Shown piece by piece: positions 25,086-34,755 of a stretch of DNA of 64,000 bases; position 1 is the stretch's first letter; the number at the start of each line of letters is the position of its first letter. The translations under genes were made by a program, and so were the position numbers. The stretch spans positions 62,001-126,000 of the forward strand of contig CAVRUN010000009.1 in assembly GCA_963724435.1 (NCBI GenBank), in the 5' to 3' direction. The notes beneath the pieces are model-generated. The model was not told the origin of the DNA. It saw nothing but the letters and a program-made list of their open reading frames with translations, and did no database searches. The DNA is from AP-15 sp963724435 (GTDB taxonomy: Bacteria > Pseudomonadota > Alphaproteobacteria > ATCC43930 > CGMCC-115725).

Positions 25086-27857
25086 CTAATGTGTTGTCGG
25101 TTGCCCGCTCAGCTGTTCGAGCAATGGTCGCAGTGCATCGAGTTCGGCGCCAAAGCCGGCCCAGTCTCCTGCCTTCAGGCGTTCGAGTGCTTTATCGTAA
25201 TGTCCCAGTGCCTGACGGGCACGCTCATCCCCTGGGCCCGCACCATATGTTCCGACTGAGGCCGTAGCCGCCGGCGGAGCCGTCGCAGGAGCGGATTCTT
25301 CGAAGAGCGCGGCAAGCGCTGCGGGCAGCGTCTCCTCCATGACCACCCGATCGCCGTAAGCCGCGATCACCCGTTTGAGTTCGGGCAACTGGCCGGTTTC
25401 GGCTCGCAGATACAGTGGCGAGACATAGAGGATCGAGTTTTCGATCGGCACGACCAGAAGATTTCCGCGGATGACGCGCGAGCCCATCTGGTTCCATAGC
25501 GAGATCTGCTGCGAAATCTTGGTGTTCTGATTAATCCGCGCCTCAATCTGAAACGGCCCGTAGACGAGTTTTTCCTTGGGGAACTCGTAGACGATCAGCT
25601 TGCCGTAGTCGGGCGGATCACAGCGCGCGGCGAGCCACGCAATCATGTTTTCCCGCTGGCTCGGCACCATCGGCAGCATCAGAAAGAACTCGGTTTGCGG
25701 ATCGCCGGGGAGCCGCATCATGATATAGTACGGCGCCATCTGCGCCGGCTCGTAGCGGGCGTTGTTCGCGTCGGTGGGTTCGCGCGGAAACTGCCAGAGA
25801 TCCTCGCGATTATAAAAAACCTCAGGCGCCTCCATGTGGTAGGCCCTATATTCCAATGCCTGTATGTAGAACAGGTCTTCCGGGTAGCGGATATGCTGTT
25901 GCAGATCCGACGGCATTGCAGCGAGCGGCTTAAACAGTGTCGGGAAGATATTCCTATACGTCGCGAGAATCGGGTCGGTAGGATCGGCTACATAGAACGA
26001 GACCGTCCCGTTATAGGCGTCTATGACTGCTTTGACCGAATTGCGGATATAGTTGATGTCGCCATTCGCCTGCGGATGGGCATAGGGGAACCAATTGCTG
26101 GTGGTGTAGGCGTCCTGCATCCAATAGAGCCGCCCGTTGCTGATCACGATATAGGGATCGTGATCCAGCCGCAGAAATGGCGCTAAAGTGCGCACGCGAT
26201 CCTGTATGTTGCGATGCAGCATTATCCTGCTGTCGCCGGTAATGTAGCGACTGAGCAAGACGTTAAGATCGTTCAAATACCACGCGAACAGCGTCCGCCA
26301 GCGGCTCGTACCAATCGGAATGCCGTCCTTGCCGTCGTAAGTGGCGTAAGCATTGTCTTTGCCCTTCGGGTAATCGAACTCCGGCGTACTGCTTTTGACG
26401 ATCACGTAGTCATCAGTGCCCTCGCCGAAATAGATGCGCGGCTCGGTGATGCGGGGACCACCCGAAGCGATCGGCGGGATGTCCTTCAGGTAAAAGATCG
26501 GCAGGCCTTCTGCTGATTTCTGGGTGACCGGGGACATAACGACCCCATTGCCGTGGGTGAACAGCAGGTGGAGGTTGACCCAGGTCTGAGCGTTGGCCGA
26601 AAGCAACGACGGCGCCAACTCGCGGGCGGCAAGCGTCACTTGTTGATATGAGTCGTCGAGGTGATAGCGGTCGACATCGACATCCAGGAATTTGTAATAA
26701 GTTCGAATCTCCTGCAGCTGCGCATAGGTATCCATCAGCGGCCGCCAATCCCACAGCCGAATATTGTCGATCGTGCCGCGATTGCGTTGCAGCGATTGGA
26801 ACGTCAGTCCCTGCTCGGCGGGGAACGGCTTCACCGAGATTTGCCGAAGGTTGTAGGCTTCTCGGGTCAGCTCGATGTTGCGCTTGATGAACGGCGCCTC
26901 AAGCTGCAGCTCGCTCGGTTTCACATAGAAGCGTTCGAACACCCCGGGGATCAGCGTGGCAAAGATGAACGAGCCGCCAAACACCGCCGCGGTGGCGATG
27001 ATGACCAGCCCGTATCCACGCCGCCATACATTGGTCCAGGCCACGATTGCAGCTACGCCGGCAAGCCCGACAAGCAGCCACAACGCGGGAAGCCCGATGT
27101 TTACGTCGGCATAACCCGCGCCGACCACGACACCGTTATCGTTGTACAACAGCAGATAGCGGTCGAGAAAATAGGACCCGGCCTTCACCGCGAAATAGAG
27201 ACCCAAAAGCGCGGAGCCATGGGCGACCGCAGCTGGCGAGACGACCCATGGTCGGCGATCGAGATTGATTTGACCGTGCGCGAAATATACTGCTCCCGCT
27301 ATCAACGCGCTTAGGAACAGGAGCCACATCAGCCAATTCTTCAGCGCAACGTAAACCGGCAGTGAGAACAGATAGAAGCTGATGTCCTTGTCAAACAGCG
27401 GATCGCTCTGGCCGTAGGGCGACTGATAAAGAAAACGGAGCATCAAGCCCCAATTCTCCGCCTCGCCGATTGCGACCAATAGTCCAATAACGAGGGCGGC
27501 GGCGATGATGATTAAGCGCCAGGGCAACAGCGTCGTCGGCAACCGCAATGGCTGGGTCGGCGCCCCGGATGGTGCCCGAACGGCTGAGAAGTCGATATCG
27601 AAGACGGCCGGCAGCCGACTGCGTCGTCGCGACGCAAACCGCAGAGCCAGCGCTCCATTGATCCAGAGCAGTGCTGCCGAGGCAATGAACACCGCCGCAA
27701 AGATCATCAACCGACTGACGAACACCGTCCAGAAGACGCCGGCATAGCCGACACTCGAAAACCACGCCCAGTCAACCACCAAACCGCTGGCGCGGCCCAG
27801 CGCAATCAGAAGCGCCACGATGATGGCGGCGGCCACGCCGATGATTTTCCAGGGCAT
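25086..27857 (-). CDS. UPF0182 family membrane protein
   Basis: A 923-residue protein of the UPF0182 family. Seven or so membrane helices fill the first 320 residues, starting at IIGVAAAIIVALLIALG. A long extracytoplasmic part follows with family blocks such as NIRLWDWRPLMDTYAQLQEIRTYY, YFGEGTDDYVIV, and YPEDLFYIQALEYRAYHMEAPEVFYNREDLW (spread over the domain). A short Ala-rich linker and a helical tail close it. The function is unknown; members occur in actinobacteria, cyanobacteria and some proteobacteria as single large envelope proteins. The ATG at 27857 is supported by GGGGAG upstream. The gene converges on biuH with 39 bases between the stops. Confidence 0.88.
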   Translation of the reverse strand: MPWKIIGVAAAIIVALLIALGRASGLVVDWAWFSSVGYAGVFWTVFVSRLMIFAAVFIASAALLWINGALALRFASRRRSRLPAVFDIDFSAVRAPSGAPTQPLRLPTTLLPWRLIIIAAALVIGLLVAIGEAENWGLMLRFLYQSPYGQSDPLFDKDISFYLFSLPVYVALKNWLMWLLFLSALIAGAVYFAHGQINLDRRPWVVSPAAVAHGSALLGLYFAVKAGSYFLDRYLLLYNDNGVVVGAGYADVNIGLPALWLLVGLAGVAAIVAWTNVWRRGYGLVIIATAAVFGGSFIFATLIPGVFERFYVKPSELQLEAPFIKRNIELTREAYNLRQISVKPFPAEQGLTFQSLQRNRGTIDNIRLWDWRPLMDTYAQLQEIRTYYKFLDVDVDRYHLDDSYQQVTLAARELAPSLLSANAQTWVNLHLLFTHGNGVVMSPVTQKSAEGLPIFYLKDIPPIASGGPRITEPRIYFGEGTDDYVIVKSSTPEFDYPKGKDNAYATYDGKDGIPIGTSRWRTLFAWYLNDLNVLLSRYITGDSRIMLHRNIQDRVRTLAPFLRLDHDPYIVISNGRLYWMQDAYTTSNWFPYAHPQANGDINYIRNSVKAVIDAYNGTVSFYVADPTDPILATYRNIFPTLFKPLAAMPSDLQQHIRYPEDLFYIQALEYRAYHMEAPEVFYNREDLWQFPREPTDANNARYEPAQMAPYYIMMRLPGDPQTEFFLMLPMVPSQRENMIAWLAARCDPPDYGKLIVYEFPKEKLVYGPFQIEARINQNTKISQQISLWNQMGSRVIRGNLLVVPIENSILYVSPLYLRAETGQLPELKRVIAAYGDRVVMEETLPAALAALFEESAPATAPPAATASVGTYGAGPGDERARQALGHYDKALERLKAGDWAGFGAELDALRPLLEQLSGQPTTH

Positions 27858-28065
27858 CTTGTCTCCCCTCGTCCCGCGTGCTTCGCGCAAGACTGGTAAC
27901 AAAGGTGCTTTGGCAAGAACGCGTCCGGGCGATGGCCTGCCGAGGGTCGCGCCAAGCCTGCGGCGCCGAGATGCCGCTTCTTGCCTCTTACCGGTGCGGC
28001 GCTTGCACTCCCTGCTCTGTCACGGCTCGAACATTATCGCGTGCCGCGCGGGGACAACTCGTCCG

Positions 28066-30318
28066 TCAGTCCGCGAGCGGGTCGGGGCGCAGCTGAAATT
28101 CGACGACGAGCGGGCTCGACCGCGTCTCGGGTGTCGCACCCGGAGCACCCGCCGCCGGCGCATCGATACCCTCGATGTGGAACGGGGTGCGGTTACCCGA
28201 CGTCACCCACAATTCGCGGCCCTTCCAGCCGGCATTGGGATTGTCGATGCGGCCCTCGAGGCCCTTGGCGAAAAAGCCCATCGGATAGGGAACGCGCATC
28301 TCGATGATCCGGCCGCCCACCAGCGCGTGCAGCGAGTCCGATTGGTTGCCGGTTTCGATCGGCACATTGGCGCCGAGCCCCAAAATGTCGTGCTGGTCAA
28401 CCCACACAAAATACGGGTTCTCCTCGGCGCCCGGGTCGCCCTGAAAGCCCGGCCCCGGCAGCGCATAGAACGAGAATCCCTCGGGGCATTTCTCGCCCTT
28501 CTCCGCCCCCGGCCCGTTGAGCGGCCCCTTGCATTTGCGACGGTCGAAGCTGGCAATGTGACCACTGTCGAGCGGCAGCCATGCGACACCCTTGCGGTCG
28601 ATATCCATGCCGCGAATGCCGAAACCGGGCAGCGGGATCTTGTAGATCTCGGCCAATGCCGTATCGGGCGGGTTCGGACCCGGCGCCAGGCGGATGACGT
28701 AGCCGGGATGGGTCAGGTTGGAGCCCCAGATCGAGCCGTCGGCCGGCGACCAGGAGATCGCGTACATGCCGAACGGGATGCGGGTGTCCCTGGCCGGATC
28801 CACCGGCTGGCCCGGCTCGTTCCAGGTGGCGGTGCGCTTGCCGTCGCCGATGGTGTCGACGATCAGCGGCGTCCACCCCTGCGATTTCGCGGCATCGCCG
28901 GTCTGCCAGAACAGGTTCGTGTTGATCCAGCCGACGACCGCCAAGTCGCCCTGCAAATTGTTGCTGAGCCACAATGTGTTGTCGGCATCCTCGGCAAAAT
29001 TCAGGTGATGCGTGCCGAAACAGGTATCGATGGTTGTGAACTTCTTGGTTTTCGGATCGTAGACCGTGACCTGCCGCGAATTCTGAAAAAAGCCGTCATG
29101 GGTATCGGCGAGCGGGTAGAGCTGGGCGGAACGGAGCGACGAACCCTTTTTGCAATAGGTGGGGATATCGTTTGGCGCGCGGCTTTGCGCCGCCCAATAG
29201 ACGCGTCCGTCCTGGTCCATCACCGAGGTATGCGCATTGACCTGGCTGTCCCAGGTCTGCTCCATCCCCCAATAGGGCGAGGGCGCGACGACCTTGTTGG
29301 CGAGCGCCGAACTCGGCGTATCGGGCTGGAACGGCGGCTGAATTGTCGTCTTCGTGTTGTTGACCGGGTCGAGCACCGGCTGCGCGCTGCTGCTCAGCTC
29401 GGTGTCGCCATAAATCGGGCCATAGGCGTTGACCGTCGGGTTGCGGCGATCGGTCGTCGTCAGATCGTGAAGGTAGTGCTTGGGGTCGAGCCAATCGCGC
29501 ACCGTCACGACGAGGTTGCGCTCGACGCCGACCGGCCGTTGTGGGCTGCGGCTCGGCAATTCGCCGGCCTTGATGCGGTCGGTCCAATCGGCGAGTGCCG
29601 CCAGATGACCGCCCTCGGGCGTCATAACTTGACCGATAAAGTTGATCATGTCGTGACCTGCCGGCCCGACCGACAGGCGAGCCGCCCAGGCGTCGCGCGA
29701 CGAATCAAAATGGCCGAGCTTCGGGGAGAGATATCGCGTTGCGTAATTCCCGATCTGGTGACAATTGCCGCAACCGTTGGTTTTCACAAAGTTGATCCAT
29801 TGCTGCTGGGTTTTAAAATTTTCCGGAATGCCGTTGCCCTTGTCGCCGCTGCCGGGGAAGCGGCTCTGGTCGGGAATTTTGATCATCGAGGCCCAGTACA
29901 TGGCGGGATAGTATTGCGCCGCCGCGGCCAGGCTCGGTGCGACAATCGCGGTCAGGTTCAAGAGCTTGCCCGGATCGGTAGCGATCTTCTCGGAATCCAC
30001 AAGGCCGTAGCCGCGGACCCAGACGCGGTAGTGGGCATTTGGCAAGTCGGGGATGACGTATCGGCCGCGCTCGTCGGTGACAACCATCTTAGCGAAGCGG
30101 GTGCCGAGGTTCCTCGTCTCGGCGATGACCCAGACACCAGCCTCGGGTCCGAAACGGCTGGTTACGATCCCGCCAATCGATTTGTTGTCGATCGTGACCG
30201 CCGGTTCGCCAGCAGCAGGCGGCGCCGCGGCCGGTTGGCTGCGCGCTATACCGGGCGCCAGAAAGCAAGCGATAATCGCAAACGCCGAAAGCGCCGTCGA
30301 CGCGATCCGGGCAAGCAT
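28066..30318 (-). CDS. secreted single-haem c protein with carboxypeptidase-regulatory-like and beta-propeller-like regions
   Basis: A 750-residue exported protein. A signal peptide ends near residues 26-28. Residues 45-110 form a carboxypeptidase-regulatory-like beta domain (GGIVTSRFGPEAGVWVIAET ... DERGRYVIPDLP). Residues 183-187 are CGNCH, a single c-type haem motif. The remainder has repeated short blocks such as DQDGRVYWAAQSRA, YDPKTKKFTTI, DNTLWLSNN and DRKGVAWLPLDSGH, which suggest a Vgb/NHL-like beta-propeller. It resembles unstudied proteins in other alphaproteobacteria. A redox-linked sugar or phenolic dehydrogenase role is possible but not shown. A GGGGGAAA site precedes the ATG. 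It stands alone in its unit. Confidence 0.8.
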   Translation of the reverse strand: MLARIASTALSAFAIIACFLAPGIARSQPAAAPPAAGEPAVTIDNKSIGGIVTSRFGPEAGVWVIAETRNLGTRFAKMVVTDERGRYVIPDLPNAHYRVWVRGYGLVDSEKIATDPGKLLNLTAIVAPSLAAAAQYYPAMYWASMIKIPDQSRFPGSGDKGNGIPENFKTQQQWINFVKTNGCGNCHQIGNYATRYLSPKLGHFDSSRDAWAARLSVGPAGHDMINFIGQVMTPEGGHLAALADWTDRIKAGELPSRSPQRPVGVERNLVVTVRDWLDPKHYLHDLTTTDRRNPTVNAYGPIYGDTELSSSAQPVLDPVNNTKTTIQPPFQPDTPSSALANKVVAPSPYWGMEQTWDSQVNAHTSVMDQDGRVYWAAQSRAPNDIPTYCKKGSSLRSAQLYPLADTHDGFFQNSRQVTVYDPKTKKFTTIDTCFGTHHLNFAEDADNTLWLSNNLQGDLAVVGWINTNLFWQTGDAAKSQGWTPLIVDTIGDGKRTATWNEPGQPVDPARDTRIPFGMYAISWSPADGSIWGSNLTHPGYVIRLAPGPNPPDTALAEIYKIPLPGFGIRGMDIDRKGVAWLPLDSGHIASFDRRKCKGPLNGPGAEKGEKCPEGFSFYALPGPGFQGDPGAEENPYFVWVDQHDILGLGANVPIETGNQSDSLHALVGGRIIEMRVPYPMGFFAKGLEGRIDNPNAGWKGRELWVTSGNRTPFHIEGIDAPAAGAPGATPETRSSPLVVEFQLRPDPLAD

Positions 30319-30508
30319 GTGTTTCCCCCAAGCCTGTCGTGTTGTCTAAACCCGCGCAGCATAGTCCGCGAGACGGCGAGCCGGGAGTGCGATTTTTGCT
30401 CCCTCTAATCCGGCATTAGCCTGGCCTGATCCGCTTCGAGACAAGCGCGATACTCACGACTGAGGCTTGGCCAGGCGTGATATTCGGTAACGCCTCGGCG
30501 ACACGATT

Positions 30509-31567
30509 TTACGGGAACAGCAGCATTCGAACGCGCAGAACAGCCGAAATATCCAGGTCGTCGATTGGAATGTCTTCGTCTGGATTGTACATCTTCAACT
30601 TGAGCGGCCCGAGCCCTTCATTTATGACGATTGCGGCGTCCGCGGCTCCGCACTGGCGTACGACAAACGCGATATCGCCTATGGTGACCGGGATTCGCGG
30701 ATCGACATAGGCAAGTGCGCCAGGCTTTAACAGCAAACCAAGACGGCGCGAGAAGTTTCGAACAATGAATGATTGCGGGTCGGCAGAGACCAAGTCTGCG
30801 ATCGGTATTTGGTCCACCATGACCCGGCGATCGATGACAAAGCGGGGGGGACCAACGTCGCCACTCGTCATCTTGCCGTATACTGGCAACATTGTCGCGC
30901 GGGACGCCGGGGCGACGACGCGGATGCTGCGCCGCATCACACAGCGTTCGAGCGCCCCAAGCCGACCCCATTTGGTATCGTCTTTCAGCAACGAGCGCGG
31001 AGTGCGCGGCAACAAATGCTCGGCGGGTACGCCATTTTCCAGCTGGGCCCGATTGTCGAGTGTCCGCCTTTCGAACATCCCAATCAGCTTGTCGGGAGCA
31101 AGCCGATAAAATTTCGCGATGGCCTCGATTTCGCTTGGCTGGATGCTGCGGCTGGCCATTTCCAAACGATGATACACTGACAAGGTCATGCCGATGGCGT
31201 TCGCCACCTGCTGCATCGTCACGCCCGATTTCTTCCGCAGAACCGCCAGCACATAACCGATGGCGGCGGCACCGCTTTCAATCGTGTGCCGGACCGCCTC
31301 CTCCTGAACCTGCTGCCATTCTCGGACCCCGGTCGCGGGATCACGGGTCGCCACAACCGGGATTGCCTCAGGCGCACATCCCAGCAGGTCGGCAAGATTT
31401 GCCAGCTGGAGATTGGTCAACCGCCGCTCACCGCTCTCCATTTTTGAAATCGTCAACTCACCGAGCGGCGGCTCCATCAGGCGGCCGAGCTGCGCCTGTG
31501 TCAGGCGCTTGCGAAGCCTGAGCTGTCTTATGTTGTTTGGAAAAACAATTTCGCCCTTAAGACGCAT
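30509..31567 (-). CDS. transcriptional regulator with two XRE-type HTH domains and a LexA/S24-like C-terminus
   Basis: A 352-residue DNA-binding regulator. The first helix-turn-helix is at about residues 13-69 (LTQAQLGRLMEPP, ISKMESGERRL). A second lies at about 103-165 (LRKKSGVTMQQVANAIGMTL, YHRLEMASR). The last 130 residues resemble the S24/LexA fold: VYGKMTSGD, SFIVRNFSRR, a Pro-Gly, and IGDIAFVV. Where a Ser-Met pair would stand for self-cleavage, the sequence has RRLG, so autoproteolysis looks lost and the domain may only dimerise or bind a ligand. It sits beside the flagellar locus, separated from flgM by about 770 bases. Targets are unknown. Confidence 0.78.
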   Translation of the reverse strand: MRLKGEIVFPNNIRQLRLRKRLTQAQLGRLMEPPLGELTISKMESGERRLTNLQLANLADLLGCAPEAIPVVATRDPATGVREWQQVQEEAVRHTIESGAAAIGYVLAVLRKKSGVTMQQVANAIGMTLSVYHRLEMASRSIQPSEIEAIAKFYRLAPDKLIGMFERRTLDNRAQLENGVPAEHLLPRTPRSLLKDDTKWGRLGALERCVMRRSIRVVAPASRATMLPVYGKMTSGDVGPPRFVIDRRVMVDQIPIADLVSADPQSFIVRNFSRRLGLLLKPGALAYVDPRIPVTIGDIAFVVRQCGAADAAIVINEGLGPLKLKMYNPDEDIPIDDLDISAVLRVRMLLFP

Positions 31568-32334
31568 TCACTGCTGCTCCAAAGCGAACCCGATCCCCAC
31601 GCTTCGTCACCGCCGCTTTTCTGCGGCAGCCGCTCAGATCCGCCACCTCCGCTGTCGTACCCCCTCGGACTATTGCAGCGGACGCAATGCGCAGGCTTTA
31701 ACGATTGCTCTCACTGCGGCTTTGGGATCTCGATCCTTCAGCCAACCTCTTTTTACTCCAGCGCGGCGTGAAAAATTCCGAGGTTGGCGTTTGTCACTCG
31801 TTTTCAAAGGCAAGCCCCTCGAGTGCATGCGCTACGCCTAGGACGACTTCTAGTAAAATTCGAAACAATTATTTGTTACCCGCGCTCGATCGTGACACCG
31901 CGTTGACGTTTGTACGATAGCAATACGCTGCGAACCGATCGGGCTGCCGTCCGTCGCCGCAGCAAGCGGGGTCGGTGGTGGCCCATTTCCCGGTGGTTGC
32001 TATTGATGAACTGATGGGGGGACCATTGAGTTGCCGTCGGAATTTGAGTTTGCGTCCAGCAATTGACGACAGTCGTATTCGCTCTGTAGCTCGGCAGCCC
32101 TTTGCTACGACCAGGACAGAATGCCTTGAGCAAATCCTCCACGCTTTTCGCGATATTGCGGATCGAGACGATATTCATCAGGCCGCCGAACGTCTGGCCT
32201 TCGCGCAACAGTGGATCGAGAATGAAGCGGCTCGCGCTGCAGCGGACCCGGTTTTTGTCGAAAGCTCCATAATGAACGCATCTACAATCTGACAATTGCG
32301 CCCCTGCGTTCTGGGGGATCACGGTGCATTGGCT
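31568..32334. other. long intergenic region before the flagellar locus
   Basis: About 770 bases between the HTH regulator start and the flgM stop, less GC-rich than its surroundings around 31740-31930. It must hold the regulator promoter near its left end and the end of the flagellar transcript at its right end. No RNA gene, terminator with a T-tract or mobile-element end was recognised. One weak plus-strand frame at 31975-32292 is listed separately. Confidence 0.5.
31975..32292 (+). CDS. possible small hypothetical protein
   Basis: A 105-codon open frame starting at GTG. The second half (LEQILHAFRDIADRDDIHQA, then AERLAFAQQWIENEAARAAA) looks like real amphipathic helices, while the first half looks random. 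No ribosome site and no family were recognised. It could be a decayed gene or chance. The opposite strand also has an open frame here, with poor composition. Confidence 0.25.
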   Translation: MVAHFPVVAIDELMGGPLSCRRNLSLRPAIDDSRIRSVARQPFATTRTECLEQILHAFRDIADRDDIHQAAERLAFAQQWIENEAARAAADPVFVESSIMNASTI

Positions 32335-32655
32335 TTATCCGCCATTCCCGCGGGAGGATAACAGGCTTTCGATCTCCATGATTTTCTCCGCGATCAGTTG
32401 CGGATTTGCCTGATAAGTGCCTGAGTTGATCGCCTGTTGCAGCTCTGCAACGCGCGTCCGATCGATCGACTGGACAGCGGCCGAAACCTGTGCGATCGTC
32501 GTAAGCACCGCTTGCGCCCTGCTGAGGTCAGCGGAGTCGATAGGCGCAGCCGTCGCGCCTTGACCCGCCGTGGCGGTCGGCTGTGATCCGGGCTCACTCG
32601 CCGATGCGACACCCAACAGGTCGATCGGGTTCACGCTTCGAATCGGATCGGGCAT
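32335..32655 (-). CDS. flgM: anti-sigma-28 factor FlgM
   Basis: A 106-residue FlgM-family protein. The C-terminal DRTRVAELQQAINSGTYQAN followed by LIAEKIMEIE is the conserved region that binds sigma-28; the N-terminal part is low complexity with Ala, Thr and Gly, as expected for a mostly disordered protein. FlgM holds FliA inactive until the hook is finished and is then exported. GGAGG precedes the ATG. It is the last gene of the flgB-to-flgM run, after fliS, while its target gene fliA lies 25 kb away in the other run. Confidence 0.85.
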   Translation of the reverse strand: MPDPIRSVNPIDLLGVASASEPGSQPTATAGQGATAAPIDSADLSRAQAVLTTIAQVSAAVQSIDRTRVAELQQAINSGTYQANPQLIAEKIMEIESLLSSRGNGG

Positions 32656-32668
32656 CTTGTCCTCCAGA

Positions 32669-33085
32669 TCAGCCGCGCGCGGGTACCCCGGCCGGCGCAG
32701 AATCCCTGTCGGGGAACGACCGGCGCCAGACCTCGGCAAATTGTTCGACAACGACCCGCCCGGCAGCTACCGCTTCTGCATCGTTGGCGGAATTGCCGCG
32801 GAGGATTGCCGCGAGAACGTAGCGGTAGATTTGCGCCAAAGGTTCGCTGAGCGGTCCCGGCTCGCTGCCGCTGAGCCCCAGCATAAACTCGATCACCTTG
32901 GCCGCGGCATCGAGGGCTTTGGCCTTGGCGGGCCGGTCGCCGGCCGTAATCCCCGCCTCCGCTTGCAACAAAAACACCCGGACTGCGTCGATTGCCATCT
33001 TCATAAAATCCTGGGGATCGGCATCGATGCTCGCTATTGTCCGGTAGGCTGCGAGCGCGCCCAACCCTTCGTTGTCCATCTCCAT
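32669..33085 (-). CDS. fliS: flagellin export chaperone FliS
   Basis: A 138-residue FliS-type helical chaperone. AAYRTIASIDADPQDFMKMA is the start of the fold (the Y in A-Y and the P-x-x-[IFL] element), then AIDAVRVFLLQAE, KVIEFMLGLSG, and PLAQIYRYVLAAI. FliS caps newly made flagellin and prevents early polymerisation. GGAGG stands before ATG 33085, and the gene follows the fliD stop directly. The N-terminus is slightly longer and the helix 3 linker contains an extra PGPLSEP. Confidence 0.85.
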   Translation of the reverse strand: MEMDNEGLGALAAYRTIASIDADPQDFMKMAIDAVRVFLLQAEAGITAGDRPAKAKALDAAAKVIEFMLGLSGSEPGPLSEPLAQIYRYVLAAILRGNSANDAEAVAAGRVVVEQFAEVWRRSFPDRDSAPAGVPARG

Positions 33086-33086
33086 G

Positions 33087-34697
33087 TTAGCCTCCGGACG
33101 ACCCGGACCCGGAGGAGCCGGAGCCCTGATTGAAATAGGTGGCCAGAAAATTGCTGACGGTCGTGAGTTGAGAGAGTGTGGCTTGCGCAACGCTGAACTG
33201 TTGGGTCAGGGCCGAGGTCTGTTGCTGCGCTTCCTGCTGCAACTGCGCGATCTGCTGGTTCATCGAGGTGATTGTGCTGTTGAGCGTGTTGATTTCTCCG
33301 GTTATGCCGCCGCTGCCGCTCCCGAGAGCGGCGTTGACGAGGCTACCCAACACGCCGTAGAGACCCTGGCTGACGGTTACATGTCCGAGCGGCCCGGTCA
33401 GGCTCCCAGGGATCTGCAATGTCAAGCCCTGGGCCCGCCCGGGACCGGTCACCGCTAGCACCCCGTCATTGCCGCTAGCCGCCTGACCGTTGACCGTGCC
33501 GGTGACCGATCCGGCGGTGTTTGCGGTGATGTCGATGGCGTAGGACCCGGGCTGGGCCCCGCCGGTATCCTGGATCCCGACGTTTGGATTGTCGGCGACC
33601 GCGAACGTGCCCAACAGCCCGGCTACGGCGGCATAGTTAGACTGGGCCGCAGTCTGAAAGGCCTGATCATTCAGCGAGACGGTGCCATCGCTGTTGATTG
33701 TGAACCCGACGGCGCTGAGCGACCCGTACGGCGTGCTTAGCGCACTCCCATTCGCCGGACTGGTGATCGCGCTGAGAAGGTTGTTACGTAGAATCTGCAA
33801 ACCGACATCGCCGAGCAATGGACCGGCGCCGCTGGTCGGGTTATAGGACGAATACTGGTTGATCGTTTGGAGCACATTGTTGAGAGCCGACACCAACCCG
33901 TTTGCCGCCTGGTCCAGCGCCGATACGTCTTGACTGACGGTCACTGTGGCGGTTCCGCTCGCCGTTAGATTCAATGTCAGTCCCGGGACGACGCCTGAGA
34001 CCGTGTTGGTGCCGCTGGTTATCGGTATACCGTTGAGCGAGAAACTCGCATCCGTAGCAGGCTGAATCTGTGTTAGTTCGGTCGTCGCGGTGGATCCTGG
34101 GCTGTAGCTGAGCCCGGCGAGACCGCCTGACCCGCTGACGGTGAAGGCGCCTGCACTGCCGGTGCTGTCTCCGGTCAGCGAAAGGTGATATGAGCTGCCG
34201 TCGTAGACGATCGTCGCCTGCACCCCGGCATTGGCCTGATTGATCGCGCTGGCGATCCCGGTCAAATTGTCCTGGCCGCTGGCAATGTTGACGGTCACGA
34301 CCGATCCACTGCCTACTTGAATTGCGATCGATCCGGCGCCCAGGCTCGAACTGGCACCGGCGAAACCTGAGGAAATCAGGCTCTGCGCTTGCGCAAGCTG
34401 AATATTCGACAGATCGTAGGTCCCGGGGCTCGCGTCGTTGGTAACCGTGGCGCTGACTGTGGCGCTTGACGATGTCGTTGCTGAAAATTGCGCAAGGCTC
34501 TGCACATCGGCCAACCCACCGAGCGCCGATTGCAGGCTCGACAGCGCGCTCTGAACGCTTCCCAAAGCCGAGATCTGCGTCTGGATCGGCTGTTCCTGAG
34601 ACTGCAAGGCGGTGGCCGGCGTCTGATAGGCCGTGCTGGCCTGCTGGATCAGCGATGTAATTTGGGCGGAGCTGAGTACGCTCGTTACCCCGGACAT
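33087..34697 (-). CDS. fliD: flagellar filament cap protein FliD (HAP2)
   Basis: A 536-residue FliD. The N-terminal helix runs SGVTSVLSSAQITSLIQQAS, and the C-terminal coiled coil is TLNSTITSMNQQIAQLQQEA then TSALTQQFSVAQATLSQL. In the middle are two Flagellin-IN type repeats (VNIASGQDNLTGIASAINQA) and the Gly/Ser-rich variable domain. FliD forms the pentameric cap at the filament tip and inserts flagellin. It is followed immediately by its neighbour fliS. Confidence 0.92.
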   Translation of the reverse strand: MSGVTSVLSSAQITSLIQQASTAYQTPATALQSQEQPIQTQISALGSVQSALSSLQSALGGLADVQSLAQFSATTSSSATVSATVTNDASPGTYDLSNIQLAQAQSLISSGFAGASSSLGAGSIAIQVGSGSVVTVNIASGQDNLTGIASAINQANAGVQATIVYDGSSYHLSLTGDSTGSAGAFTVSGSGGLAGLSYSPGSTATTELTQIQPATDASFSLNGIPITSGTNTVSGVVPGLTLNLTASGTATVTVSQDVSALDQAANGLVSALNNVLQTINQYSSYNPTSGAGPLLGDVGLQILRNNLLSAITSPANGSALSTPYGSLSAVGFTINSDGTVSLNDQAFQTAAQSNYAAVAGLLGTFAVADNPNVGIQDTGGAQPGSYAIDITANTAGSVTGTVNGQAASGNDGVLAVTGPGRAQGLTLQIPGSLTGPLGHVTVSQGLYGVLGSLVNAALGSGSGGITGEINTLNSTITSMNQQIAQLQQEAQQQTSALTQQFSVAQATLSQLTTVSNFLATYFNQGSGSSGSGSSGG

Positions 34698-34724
34698 CCG
34701 TGCATTTCCTCAATTTCGTAGCGA

Positions 34725-34755
34725 CCCGCTCCCGGGCATCGGCTCCGGAAGCGGG
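34725..34755 (-). terminator. hairpin between fliC and fliD
   Basis: Inverted repeat CCCGCTCCCGG (34725-34735) and CCGGAAGCGGG (34745-34755), an 11-base stem with one G-U pair and a nine-base loop, right after the flagellin stop. No T-tract follows in the minus direction, so it may stabilise the fliC message or act as a partial terminator that keeps fliD below flagellin level. Confidence 0.45.

Noticed and set aside
27820..30408. Plus-strand open frame of about 860 codons opposite the haem protein
   Set aside because: The minus strand has a signal peptide, CGNCH and domain blocks; the plus frame has no family features and arises from strong GC3 bias.
31876..32322. Minus-strand open frame of 148 codons before flgM
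   Set aside because: Odd composition, no ribosome site, no recognisable helix or motif; the plus-strand alternative looks slightly better and is listed with low confidence.
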